A DNA stretch of 64,000 nt from Cepaea nemoralis (lineage: Eukaryota; Mollusca; Gastropoda; Stylommatophora; Helicidae). Made by a program: the position numbers and the translations under genes. Under the pieces are notes generated by a model. The model saw only the letters and a list, made by a program, of their open reading frames with translations, did no database searches and was not told the origin of the DNA. Location: the NCBI GenBank assembly GCA_014155875.1, contig JACEFZ010027761.1:773501-837500 (forward strand). The letters are read 5' to 3'. Shown here piece after piece: positions 21,650 through 32,557 of the stretch. Position 1 is the first letter of the stretch. Each line of letters opens with the position of its first letter.

Positions 21650-23480
21650 AACTCTCATCATCATAATCAAGTGCGATGCCAGCTGGTGTAGGTGTTCATT
21701 ACTTTTCACAGATCTCGGTGTTTTTTTTTTTTTTTGATCAACTCTGCTGATGATATTCCTCCATGTCACCGTCTCAACGAAACCAGCTCTATTGCTGTTG
21801 GTCTGCCTCTCCCTTTCTTCCCTTCGATCTTTCAAGTTGTCACGATGTTCTTCAATACCTCTTTTCTCATTACATGATCAAAGAAAACTTTTTGTCTCTT
21901 TCTTATTGTTGTATACAATGTTTTAGTTTCATTAGCCTCTTTCAGGCATTCGTTGTTACTTACAGTGGCAGTCCGATGAATTCGCAACATTCGTCTTAGG
22001 AACAACATCTCTGTTGCTTCCAATTTCGTCCTCATTTGTCATTTACATTCCAAGATTTACTGCCTTACAGCAATACAGATTTTATATAGCATTTTAGCAC
22101 CCTCTTTCTTACATTCAATGATAGTGACTTGCTGCATAGGATACTCTTCATTTTTTCGAAATGCAGCCTTTACTTGCCCTATTATACTCTTAATCTCTGT
22201 TATACATCTTCCATCTGATGTTATAAATGCCCTAAGGTACTCAAAACTGTCCACTTGGTTAAGAATTTTCTCTTCTATTTCTATTTAAAATTTTGGTGTT
22301 ACCTTTTTCTTTGAAATCACCATTGTTACTGTTTTCTTAATATTCAAGGAGAGTCCTTTCTTTGCACTCTCTGTAACTACAATATCCAACAATTATTGTA
22401 GTCTGGTGCATTATACGCAACCAATACTGTGTAAACTACATAGCGTATATTGTTTATATTATAACCTCCAACTAGTATTCCCGGCGTCTCTTTGATCTCT
22501 CCCAATATTACTTTGCTATATAGGGAGAAGAGATCCGGTGACAAGCCACATCCCACTCCTAGCTTTATTTGCTCATAATCTCCCTCTTTATTTCCCATTT
22601 TAATTGCTGCTACTTGGTTCAAGTTATTATTATTATTCTAAGATCCTTCCCATCAATGTTAATATCTTCCAACATTTTAATCAGTTCATCATGTTTTAAT
22701 AAATCAAATACCTTAGAATAATCTATGAAGCACAAATATATGTCTTTCTGTTTCTCTACTGACCTTCCTATTAGTGTCCGTAATGTATATACTGCCGGTC
22801 TCCCTGTCGAAGGGGTTAACGACTTTCTTCGTAATCACGTACATTCACGTGGATAATACATCTGCGCGAGATTCAGTAGCGGATCACGTCGCGTTGGTTC
22901 CTTACGGGGGTATGTGAGCCGGTCGCTTGAAAAGCAACAGCAAACTATCTTGCCAAGACATCAACAGCAGGTGAAAAATGCTGATGTTGACTGCAATGTC
23001 CTGTAAAGGATATGCGGAAAAAATGTATATACTGAATTGTTTCTACTCTTTCCTTCCACAAATCCATACTGTTCTTCACCAATTTCCATTTTTACCTTCT
23101 TTCTTGTTCTTCTCATTATATTTCTGAGAAGAAGCTTAGTGACATGGTTTATGAGGTTATTTGTACGAACATCTTTGCATTTAATTGCTCCTGGTCTTTT
23201 TTGGTATAGCTATAAATACATATCTCAGCATATCACTCGGTAGATATCCAATGCTGTAAATATCATTCTACATTTTGGTTAATGTATCTACTCCAAATTC
23301 TCCCAGTACTTCTAATTATTCTATTGTGATTCCATCTGGCCCAGCTGTTTTTCCTTTCTTCATATGTTTCATAGCATCAGCGACTTCTTCTTTTAGAATA
23401 GGTGGGCCTTCTAAGTTACTTTCTTCTGTTAATTCTTCCCTTTCTCCATTATATAATTCTCTTATATACTCATTCCACCT
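21650..23480 (-). pseudogene. RTE-like LINE, long broken copy
   Basis: The longest copy of the family. From 23480 down: WNEYIRELYNGEREELTE and MKKGKTAGPDGITIE (RT N-terminal region, 23460-23316); after the SINE at 22795-23021, IKLGVGCGLSPDLFSLYSK (palm motif, degraded from the usual RQGC); FEYLRAFITSDGRC near 22240; then the C-terminal region VMRKEVLKNIVTTX and a 3' end at about 21655. Many stops and frameshifts. No intact YADD/FADD motif found. Confidence 0.8.
22782..23034 (+). mobile_element. SINE A, full-length copy with TSD
   Basis: Body 22795-23021 (227 bp) is flanked by a perfect 13-bp duplication AATGTATATACTG (22782-22794, 23022-23034). The 5' end is CCGGTCTCCCTGTCGAAGGG (A-box-like) and the 3' end CTGTAAAGGATATGCGGAAA. 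It is inserted in the antisense orientation within the LINE and defines the limits of the family. Confidence 0.94.
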
Positions 23481-23492
23481 CTTCACCTGTAT

Positions 23493-23559
23493 AGTGGGTG
23501 AGTGAGTGTGAATGAGAGAGAGAGTGAGTGAGGGTGAGACTGAATGTGTGTGTGTGTGT

Positions 23560-23608
<49 letters not shown>

Positions 23609-24490
23609 TGTGTGGTCCTGTCTCTGTGTATGGGAGCATCACCATTTATTACGTTGCACAATGTATATGTGTAATTTTTTTTCTCCATTTTTAACATTTT
23701 TGTGAGAATGCTCACAATAATCGCCAGTGTATGTGTGTGTAAAGTGTGAGAGTTTCTTTATATTAGTTTTAGTGATTATGTTATGCATAATGTGTGTGTC
23801 TAACTGTGAGGATATGTGTGTGAGAGAATCTGTGTGTGGGGGATGTGTGTGTGGGGGACGTGCGTGTGGGGTATGTGGGGGATGTGTGTGTGTGTGGGTT
23901 GGAGTAGGGTGTGTGAGTGGGAATATGTGTGGGGGATGTGAGTATGGGTGGGGGTAAGTGTGGAGGTGGGGGATATGTCTGTGGGCTGGTGATGCGTGTG
24001 TGGGTGGGTCGGGGTTGTGTGGGTGAGTGGGAAGATGTGTGTGTGTGAGGGATGTGTGTTTGAGTGGGGCAGGTGTGAGTTGGTGGGGGAATGTGTGGGT
24101 GGGTGGGGATATGTGTGTCGGTGAGGGATGTGTGGGTGGGGCATGTGTTTATTTGGGTGTGGGTGTGTGGATGTTGGTGGGTAGTGGGATGTGTGGGTGA
24201 TGACGGTTGGGGGATGTGTGGGTGATAGTGGGTGGGGAATGTGTGTTTAAGGTGTTGGGGATAGGTGTGGGTGTGTGGATGTTGGTGGGTAGTGGGATGA
24301 GTTGGTGATGGTGGATGGTGAATGTGTGGGTGTGGTTTGTGGGAGTGTGTTTAGGGGTGGGAGATGTGTATGTGAGGATGTGTGTATGGGTGGTTAAATA
24401 TGTGTATATGGATGTGAATGTGTGAGTGGGTGATGGATGTGTGTGTGAGTGGGTGGGGGATGTGTGGTTGAGTGGTGTATAGTTGTATGA
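23493..24490 (+). repeat. G/T-rich minisatellite array
   Basis: (GT)n at 23545-23612, then nearly 1 kb of degenerate GGGGGATGTGTGTGTG-type units with strong G+T bias on the plus strand. Open frames across it on both strands (Thr/His/Pro-rich or Val/Cys/Gly-rich) are artefacts. Confidence 0.93.
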
Positions 24491-24499
24491 ATCTTTGTT

Positions 24500-25075
24500 G
24501 ACATATGTAGAGGTATGCATGTGCGCTCACACTTTATTAGTCGATCCAGACTTTAGGATTCCCTTGGCACACACATAAAGGAGTACATAAAATTAGTTTC
24601 GTTATTTTCACCATCATACTTAGGTGCACACATCATTGCTCTTTAACATTCGTCCACTATGGCCAACCTTTCACTGGCACCCACTCATGGAATGTATGGA
24701 CATGCACCGGTGCACTCCTTCTTAGTTTTCACTCTCGGACCACCATCACATCTCCAATGCTTCTATTTTCCAGCCTTACCTTCTACCCCCTTCTTTTGTT
24801 ATGTACCACTTCTACTCATTTACCACCTGGGATCTTTACTGAACCATTACCATCCCCTATCCCTATTCCTATGGCAACACAGACTCACAAGGCTGACTAT
24901 ATAAGAGTAGAGATTATAAATTCATGTTGTAGTGCATTTACATTTGGTTTCCCCCATATAAAAATTCATATCTCAGTAACCAACTGAGGGAAAATGATGA
25001 GATTTAGCATATAACCTTATCATTATGTCCACCCAACAACAACAAAATTTGTTCTGGAGATTGTACAGCAGATTT
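24500..25075. other. No recognised gene
   Basis: No coding or repeat signature recognised. Confidence 0.4.
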
Positions 25076-25079
25076 CAAT

Positions 25080-26515
25080 GTTTGTTTATATGCGGTATAC
25101 AATTTACGAGTCAGAGATTAAGTCCATAATTTTAAATGTATTAAACCTTCAGCCAGAAAATCAGCGTTCAATGTTGAATATTTTCCGTGGTTCACGGGAT
25201 TGGCCTCGTGGCAAGAACCGCGCGCTGTTTAAAGTGGAAGTGTTCAGATGTGTCGTCAATGTGGGCTCTTTCATGAAACCTGATTATTTTTAAAAAAATC
25301 TTAACACTTATCGCTAACATTGGAATATGTGAATATTGTTCAATGGGATTGAATGTGAAATTTTATACACTTCAAAGCATCGCTATGAAGTTGTACACAT
25401 ATTTTTGTCAAGAAGCTCATCGCATGAAATTGTTTCATACCATTACAAATTCCGAAAAAAAGAACAGTCTATGCATTGGGTTTGAGTAAATGGTCATTTC
25501 GTCGATGGGTGCAAGAATCTGGAATTAAACCACCACGCAATAAGCAAACGGTAGGTAGAAAGGCCATTGTAGATTGCTTGTACAAGGATGTCGTCAGGCG
25601 AGCTATTATAAAAATGCTGGATGCCAAAGAAAACTGTAAGAAAACTTAAGGTTTGGTTGAGAAAGAACAATAACTTAGAGCAATCCAAAACTACTTTGTG
25701 GAAAATTATAAGGACATTAGGCTTCACTTTTAGAAAGTACAAGAGAGGCAGAAATATCTTTTCCGAGCAACCGCATTTAGGAGCCATGAGAAGCAGATAC
25801 CTACGTGAAATAAGGAAAATGCTCAAAGAAAATTATGGCATAGTGTATTTGGATGAAACGTGGATCAATGCGCACCACACAAGTGATAAGGAATGGCAAT
25901 CAGTGGATGGAAAGATAAAGCGATATGTGCCCAGTAGTATGAACAGCATATGGTCATGACCCATACTGGTAAAACGCATAATGGCTTACTACAGAATGCT
26001 GGACTCGTGTTCGTATCAAAGCATACAGGCATAGGGATTATCATAATAAGATGAATGGTAATGTATTTAGAGATTGGCTCGAGAATACAGTGCTTCCATC
26101 CCTAGATAGACCGTCGTGTCCAATTATGGACAATGCACAAAGGGAGCAATAAAGTTATGGCTCCGAATGGAAAACATACCATTTCCAGAAACGTATTTCT
26201 AGCTAGAATTGTTGTCCCTTGTAAAACATACGCCAAAAAGCAAGAAATATCAAATCTACAAGTTGATAGAAGAGCATCGTCATGGGTGCTTGAGACTTCT
26301 GCCGTACCATTCTCATTTTAACCCTATAGAACTTGTGTGGGATAAAATTAAAGGACAGATGGCAGCTGACAATACTATATTCAAATTGTCTGCCGTCAAG
26401 ATACTAACCCAGTCCGCGCTATTAAATATTGATAAAGGTTACTGGGAAAATGTGATGACCATGTATTGAAAGAGGAGGATGACTATTGGAGAAAGGATGG
26501 ATTAAATTTTATGCA
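25080..26515 (+). pseudogene. IS630/Tc1-mariner-like DDE transposase, broken
   Basis: Dispersed coding blocks in order: ESEIKSIILNVLNLQPENQR (N-terminal), TVYALGLSKWSFRRWVQESG (helix-turn-helix region), AIVDCLYKDVVRRAIIKMLD, SKTTLWKIIRTLGFTFRKYK, the catalytic YLDETWINAHHTSDKEW (first Asp, 25852), MDNA (second Asp, 26129), and LLPYHSHFNPIELVWDKIKG (Glu, 26329). The spacing from second Asp to Glu is about 66 codons, longer than the 34-39 of classical Tc1/mariner. Stops and frameshifts occur between blocks, for example after 25626, 25959 and 26135. No TIRs were located. Family assignment is strong; activity is lost. Confidence 0.82.
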
Positions 26516-26599
26516 ACCGAGAGCAACCTACTGGAATCGTGAGACACAGATTAAGGTCTGGGCAGATCGCAGACTTTAATCCACATGCACACCTACTTG

Positions 26600-27360
26600 G
26601 ATATTTTTGCTCCAACTATTCAGAAGAAGAATTATAGGCCCTTAACATGACAGCATCGGCACAAACAATACAACTTGTCAATAGCAACAGTTTGTATTCC
26701 ACAGTGATGAATTTTCAATTCCCTAAGCCCTCAACTATGACAAACAACTGGCATTGAAAAGAAAAAAAAAGCTCTAGACGCATTGAATACCAACCGAAGA
26801 GTAATATTGTGGTGGGAACTGAAATACTGTGGCATAACAAGAAACGTGAGAAGAAACACGTTGTCAAATGAGGGGACAACACACGAACATACGAATAATT
26901 CTATAAACTTCAATGAAAAGAGGACCAACATCTTGACCGTTATGAAGGAAGCCCTCTACAGAGACATTCACAGCTATATTCGTCGTGCAAAACATGTAAT
27001 CATGTTCCGTCTCAGCAGAGTAGACATTGCACCCACTCCCATACGAATCCTGATACGCCTTGTGTCGTCATCTGAATTGGCGGGGCATTCATTACTGTAA
27101 AACAAGTTTGTTAGCGAGAAATCACTAGTTTTTGTCACCAAAACATCAAAGAAATGTCGCCGCTTTCCATGATTTAAGTTGCTTTTGGACCTATCAAAGA
27201 CATATTCCTTGGGTGGGGGTAAATATAAGACGGCGGGAAAAATTTCATAACGATGAAACAGACAGTTTTCAAAATAATTGATCGTGAATGACGGCATTCA
27301 TTTCTGAACAGACTATAGTATCATAGCCAGGGATTCTGAGATCCTTAGACATTTTTTGGT
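26600..27360. other. No recognised gene
   Basis: Two overlapping ORFs of about 105 codons on opposite strands (26783-27100, 26974-27297) show no recognisable motif. Treated as non-genic. Confidence 0.35.
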
Positions 27361-27365
27361 CACAT

Positions 27366-27562
27366 TTTCACTTTCTCGTCATTGTTCTCGCGTTTTTCAT
27401 CTTTTCATTCTTCTCATCCCGTTCTTATGCCTTAATGTAATCACTAGAAGGTCCTCTTCGTGGTTATATGTTGTGTATGTATTTGTTTGCTAATGAAGGC
27501 TAGTGGCCGCAACTTACTGTGTCATTTGTAATTGTGCTTTGTAAAGCTGAATTACTTTCTTT
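27366..27562 (-). mobile_element. Fold-back family, single arm
   Basis: Matches the right arm of the element at 5314-6212: TCTTCTCATCCCGTTCTTA, GCTAATGAAGGCTAGTGGCC, TGTAAAGCTGAATTACTTT. Diverged. Confidence 0.75.
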
Positions 27563-27900
27563 GTACGAAGGTCAATGCAATTCTGCTAATTGTGGACATT
27601 GCCTGTGCACATATTTACCAATGCCTGCGTTTGAATCTTGCCTTAACTGTTCAGACCATGCAGAATGAGTCACTTGGTATGCAAGAATTGGGTCTGTTTT
27701 GCGTCTCAAATTAATACAGTGTCATTGTTAACGTTAATATTTCCATTGGCACACTGCTTGTGGTTATCACGAATGCCCAGATCTTCGTTAACTATTCTGC
27801 CACACTTTTAATGCAGTACAACAAATCTGTTTACCAGAGCAACTCCATTGTCACAATTCTGAACTTGTCTATAAAACCAGCCCGGGGTTGGTCGTAACGT
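27563..27900. other. No recognised gene
   Basis: No signature recognised. An AACCAGCCCGGGGTTGGTCG segment at 27875-27900 is a possible SINE-A-like 3' relic. Confidence 0.3.
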
Positions 27901-27904
27901 CCAG

Positions 27905-29006
27905 CAATGGTCATCATCATCATGTACCATAACAATAAGCATGGGCGGTCATGTTTCGCCATCTCACATGATCACCAGAGTCGTGGAGCAGCTTTGTGTT
28001 TCTGTGGTCAAGCCATCAAGGTATTTACTTGTCTGCTTTTCCCCTTGTTCTCTTCCCCTCGATCTTGCCAATTGTCAACAAGTTCTATGCAATAATCCAA
28101 CACTCTTTTTCTCGTTTCAATTGACATCTTTTTATTGGTCAGTATCTTTTCCATCTTGCTACATCTACCTTTGCCTTAACTATTCTTGTTCTAATCCCCA
28201 CTAGGCACCTCCCATTAGATATTATGACGGTTCCAAGATAGTTGTGCCAATTCTATTGTTTAAGAATATTAATATTTACCCTTATAATTACATTGTGGTA
28301 TTTCTGTCTTCCTAGTGACGACTATAATATGTGTCTTCTTACAATTTAATGCTAACCGTAGTTGTACACTGTGTACAATAACCGTGTCTACTAAATGTTG
28401 CAAATTATTACTGTATCATCCGCATATCTAATGTTACTGACGGTATGTCCCCTAATGGTGATTCCTATTATATCTTCTAAATTTCTAAAATAGTTTCACT
28501 GTATAGGGAAAAAAGATCTGGAGGCATTACACATCGCTGTCGGACACCTTTCTTAATAGATTGATGTTTATCTATTTATTATTAATCCTTATGGCAGCTT
28601 GGTGTTTCCAAAATATTTTTTTCACAAGTCAAAGATCGTTCCCATCAAATTGTAGATTTGCAAGCATCTTCATCATGTTCACATGTCTTACTTTATCGAA
28701 AGCCTTGTATAATCAGTGGAGAAAAATTGTAGGTCTTTGTTTACTTCTATTGAACGCTCATTTAATATTCTCAGCAATTACGCGGCATTTACTGCACCCT
28801 TGCCTTCTACGAACCCACATTGTTTTCCTATTTCCGGTTGTATTTTCTTCCCAACTCTTTGCATGATGATTCTTTAAAAAAAATCTTTGTGATGTGACTC
28901 ATATGGTAATTGTTCGATGATGATCACAATCCAGGGCTCCTGATTTCTTCGAGATTACATTAAATATAGAATTACATAATTCAGGAGGTATATCTCCAGT
29001 ATCATA
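27905..29006 (-). pseudogene. RTE-like LINE, 3' part, left of LTR element
   Basis: Minus strand from 29006: DTGDIPPELCNSIFNVISKK, HHRTITI, and QCGFVEGKGAVNA (RT fingers), then degraded palm and C-terminal region to a (ATG)n 3' end at 27905. The LTR retrotransposon interrupts it; the reading continues at 36885-36990. Multiple stops. Confidence 0.82.
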
Positions 29007-29449
29007 TGTCAGAGCCTAGCAGCAACATCGTTGCGGCGCCCGGCGGACAAGAGTTGTCGCGCTGGCGAGATTCTTACCTGACACGCAACCAGCGCTGACG
29101 ACAGACGCACGCAAAGCCACGTGACCCCACCAGAGGCAGTGGGCAGTGTGTGTGTTAATCTCAGACCAAGCTGGGACTGGACATCTGAACGGACGTGTGT
29201 GTCGAGAGCAAGGCGTTTTGTGTGAATCTCCGTGGTTGTGAGCTGAACGACTGATATCGTGAGCGTCAGACCTATGAGCTGTATTGTGGTTGTGAGTTGT
29301 TATATGTTGTACATTGCTGTAACTATTGTTATGTATTTAACGTGGTAATAAATCCATAGAAATTGTGTTGCTGTGTCTTACGTCGAATCACGTTGTACTT
29401 GTACTGTCTCACATGTGTTAGCCAACGAGCCTAATAGAAGATCCTGACA
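29007..29449 (+). repeat. 5' LTR
   Basis: 443 bp, begins TGTCAG and ends CTGACA (perfect 6-bp inverted ends). AATAAA at 29347-29352 is a plausible polyadenylation signal, with GT-rich sequence downstream. Identical to the 3' LTR except for GGG versus GGGG near 29140. Confidence 0.96.
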
Positions 29450-30310
29450 TGTGTGGACGTGGGTTGCTCGTCTTTATTTAAGAACCTAATATATTTAGAC
29501 GTGTGTTGTTCGTCTGTGTGATTTAAAACTTTAAAACTATAATTCTTGTACTTGTAAAATTTGTCAAGGTTATAGTGATGTACATGTGATCGGAAAAGTC
29601 TCAGTGTGATCCATTACTACATTGTCTAAATATGTTTAAGATCATTAGTAAATGTACAGTACATATTGTTTGATCCTGTAAACGTGTTAAACATTTGTGA
29701 TTTGTGAAAATTGTCATCGTTTGACCTTGTCAACATTGTGATTTTGCCGCCATTTTGACCTTGTCGCCATCTTGTAAACTTGATGTCTTTGTCCTTACTG
29801 AATGTCATCTTGATGTAAGTGATGTGTCATCAATGTTATTGAGTGTTCAAATACAGATAAATTGTTTTTGTGTATTGAGTTTGTGGAACGCAAAGAGTTT
29901 TGGAAAGAGTGTAACTTCTGTTGAAAGAAACACTGTTGACGACAAATTTACGACATACATTTATACTCAACGCCATTCAAACCTAATCAACACTTAGTGA
30001 CTTGCAGGCACACACCAACAAACACACGCTAACTTATTTCTCTCCAAAAACAAAGCAGGTTTTTGCGTACCATCTATAACCCTGCCGTAGAGGTCAGTAG
30101 TGGTTCCGAAGTACGACAGTTTTCTAGCCCGATTGCCCAACCATTCGTCACCATATCCAAGGGCACTTGAGTATATTTTTCTTCACTTTAACTTTACGTA
30201 TGCATTAGTGGGCACGCATCGTATAGTCAAATCAATTGTAAGTTATTTTTCTACTAACCATTTACAACATATTTTGTGTGGTTGATTTTCATTGACATAT
30301 TTTCTCCATC
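29450..30310 (+). other. LTR-element leader (PBS region, 5' UTR)
   Basis: 861 bp without a convincing ORF. A primer-binding site should start close to the LTR; the nearest TGG is at 29454, but I could not match it to a known tRNA 3' end. The phrase GACGTGNGTTGNTCGTCT occurs twice (about 29457 and 29499). Confidence 0.6.
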
Positions 30311-32557
30311 ATGTCGTCATTATTTGATTTCATCGATATGGGTTTAAAATTAAAGTTAGAAGGTGATGAATTAACACAATGGAGTGAGAAGAAATACGCA
30401 GAATACCTACTTGTTCAGGAAAAAGCTGCCGAACGCGAAGATAGAGCAGCAGAAAGAGCTGCCAAACAATTAGAGGCAGAAACAGCTCTAAAACAGGCAG
30501 AGATTGAAAAAGCTGCCAAGCAGATAGAAGCAGCTTTGAAACAAGCAGAGATTGAAACAGCATTAAAGCAAGCTGAGATAGACAGTGAACTTAAGAAAGC
30601 AGAAATAGCAGCTCAGAGTAAGAGAGAAGAACTTGAATTACAATTGAAAATTAAACAACTCGACACTGAGACTGCAATAAATAAAGAGTCAAAGAAATCT
30701 GAAAGACTGGAAAAAGAAAACCAGTATAAGAAGTACCAAGGTATCGTTCGTAACTATACCTCGGGTGACTGCATAGCAGCCTTTACCCAAAATTTTGAGA
30801 CTTTAATGGAACATTACCAAGTTCCACTTTCGGAATGGAATATTTTATATATGAGGAGTCTATCTGGGGAACCTCTGAAAGTCATTGAAACCATCCCCAA
30901 AGACCTCAGAAAAGAGTACCATTACATTAAATCTAAAATAATGGCACATTTCATGTTAGATGAAGCAGGGTACAGAGAACAGTTCAGTAAACTGAGTCCA
31001 AAATCAACTCAAACGTTCTCTGACTACCTCTGTTTAGTCCGAGACATTTTCAGCAAATGGACTTCATCAGCCAAAATTAACAAAAATTATGATAAATTAG
31101 AAGACCTCATTATTCGAGATAAAGTTATTTCTTCTATCCCAACATCTTTTTCTAAGTTCTTGCAGGAGAATGAATGCACAAGTGTGGAAGAAATGGAAAG
31201 ACGTGGTTCGGCCTATTATACGGCAAATAAACAGTGTTTTGCCACTGAAGCTACTGACAGTAACTGGGTAGCAGCAGCCAACTATGAGAAAAACTATAGT
31301 AGGCAAAAACCAAACAGGCCTACCTCTGAAAAATTTAGACATTGTGTTCATTGTAAAATGTCTCATTATTTGAACGAGATGTGCGATAAAAACCCAGGGT
31401 ACCAAACATACTTGCAAAATATGGTAAACAGACAAGACAGAGAACGTAAATCGTTCAAAAGCTTACGTAAATGTTTTCTCTGCAAGGCGTACGGTCACCA
31501 TCGCATGGATTGTAAAGGCAGGCATATGACCAACAAAGCCAATGCCGCCTTGTTCGATAGTTCAGCGTCAGAAGACGAAAATACAGAAAAACATCCTGTA
31601 CATGCAGCACAGGCTTGTGATGCATTTAGTTCCAACACATGCACTGTCTGTAATACCTTCTTTGAAAATGGTATCTTAACATGCGGGCACGCCATCCCTA
31701 TTGCTAATGAGGAAGGTAACTTAGTAATAGACTCAAAAGGCAAGTTAGACATCTATCACGGGTATGTTAATGGCAAGTTCGCTACAGTACTTCGCGACAC
31801 CGGGAGTACACTTATTGGCCTGAAAACAACATTCATAACACCTACAGACTACACAGGTAGACACATCACATGTAGAACATTTTCAGGCAATATTGAAAAA
31901 TATCCATTAGCTTGGGCATACATCGAAACACCATTCCTCACCGGAAAAGTAAAGGTCGCAGCACTTACAAACCCAGTGTGCGATATAATCATAGGAAATT
32001 TACCGGAGGTGAATGACAAACCTCATAACCATGACACAACATCACTATGTATTAATGATAACACATCACCACCAAATGTCATTGAAAATGTCATATCACC
32101 TGTTGAATGTATGTTAGCTAATGCAGCACTAAGTTCTCATCACATCATTGACGATATTATTCCATCATCATCTGATGTCATTGAGTGTGTGAACGCAGTA
32201 ACAAGAGCTACTGCTAGAGTGCAAGATGATAGTAACCAAACTGAGGCTATTCAAATGCTTAGCCCAGAAGTACCACCTAGTGACTCGATGAAGGAAACAT
32301 TCATAACAGCTCAAAAAGCTGATCCTTCACTGTCAAAGTATTTTGACCTGATCGGCAAAAAGCCAAGAGTAACGAAAATGCTAAATGGCATTTTGCTTTA
32401 TACAATGATATACTCACCAGGTACTACACCAGAGGTGACGTTACAACAAAGCAAACTGTGTTACCAACTACTTATCGTAGGCAAGCTTTACATCTTGCTC
32501 ACGATATACCTTTTGCAGGTCATATGGCATATGTTAAAACCAGGTCAAGACTATTGA
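30311..32557 (+). CDS. Gag-protease polyprotein of Gmr1-like element
   Basis: 748 codons. Residues about 30-135 form a long charged Ala/Glu/Lys-rich coiled coil with repeated LKQAEIE units. Residues about 150-305 are the capsid; the part from about 219 (YREQFSKL) to 305 has the spacing and helices of a SCAN-like capsid C-terminal domain. A first Cys/His cluster is at 343-358 (HCVHCKMSHYLNEMC, irregular), then a CCHC zinc knuckle at 388-401 (CFLCKAYGHHRMDC). An aspartic protease follows: LRDTGST with the catalytic Asp at 496 (31796) and the hydrophobic CDIIIGNLP at 557-565. The last 90 codons enter the N-terminal extension of integrase. The ATG at 30311 fits the leader length and has A at +4-like weak context; no upstream in-frame ATG is needed. 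The end overlaps pol in the -1 frame. Confidence 0.9.
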   Translation: MSSLFDFIDMGLKLKLEGDELTQWSEKKYAEYLLVQEKAAEREDRAAERAAKQLEAETALKQAEIEKAAKQIEAALKQAEIETALKQAEIDSELKKAEIAAQSKREELELQLKIKQLDTETAINKESKKSERLEKENQYKKYQGIVRNYTSGDCIAAFTQNFETLMEHYQVPLSEWNILYMRSLSGEPLKVIETIPKDLRKEYHYIKSKIMAHFMLDEAGYREQFSKLSPKSTQTFSDYLCLVRDIFSKWTSSAKINKNYDKLEDLIIRDKVISSIPTSFSKFLQENECTSVEEMERRGSAYYTANKQCFATEATDSNWVAAANYEKNYSRQKPNRPTSEKFRHCVHCKMSHYLNEMCDKNPGYQTYLQNMVNRQDRERKSFKSLRKCFLCKAYGHHRMDCKGRHMTNKANAALFDSSASEDENTEKHPVHAAQACDAFSSNTCTVCNTFFENGILTCGHAIPIANEEGNLVIDSKGKLDIYHGYVNGKFATVLRDTGSTLIGLKTTFITPTDYTGRHITCRTFSGNIEKYPLAWAYIETPFLTGKVKVAALTNPVCDIIIGNLPEVNDKPHNHDTTSLCINDNTSPPNVIENVISPVECMLANAALSSHHIIDDIIPSSSDVIECVNAVTRATARVQDDSNQTEAIQMLSPEVPPSDSMKETFITAQKADPSLSKYFDLIGKKPRVTKMLNGILLYTMIYSPGTTPEVTLQQSKLCYQLLIVGKLYILLTIYLLQVIWHMLKPGQDY

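Noticed and set aside
23316..24520. Thr/His/Pro-rich ORFs
   Set aside because: Translations of (CA)n and G/T-rich arrays; only the 23316-23460 end is a real LINE relic.
26974..27297. 107-codon minus-strand ORF
   Set aside because: No recognisable motif, overlaps a similar-sized ORF on the other strand, no repeat or conservation evidence.
32458..32460. GTG as a true start codon of pol
   Set aside because: It lies inside the conserved integrase N-terminal extension, and non-AUG initiation here is less likely than frameshifting.
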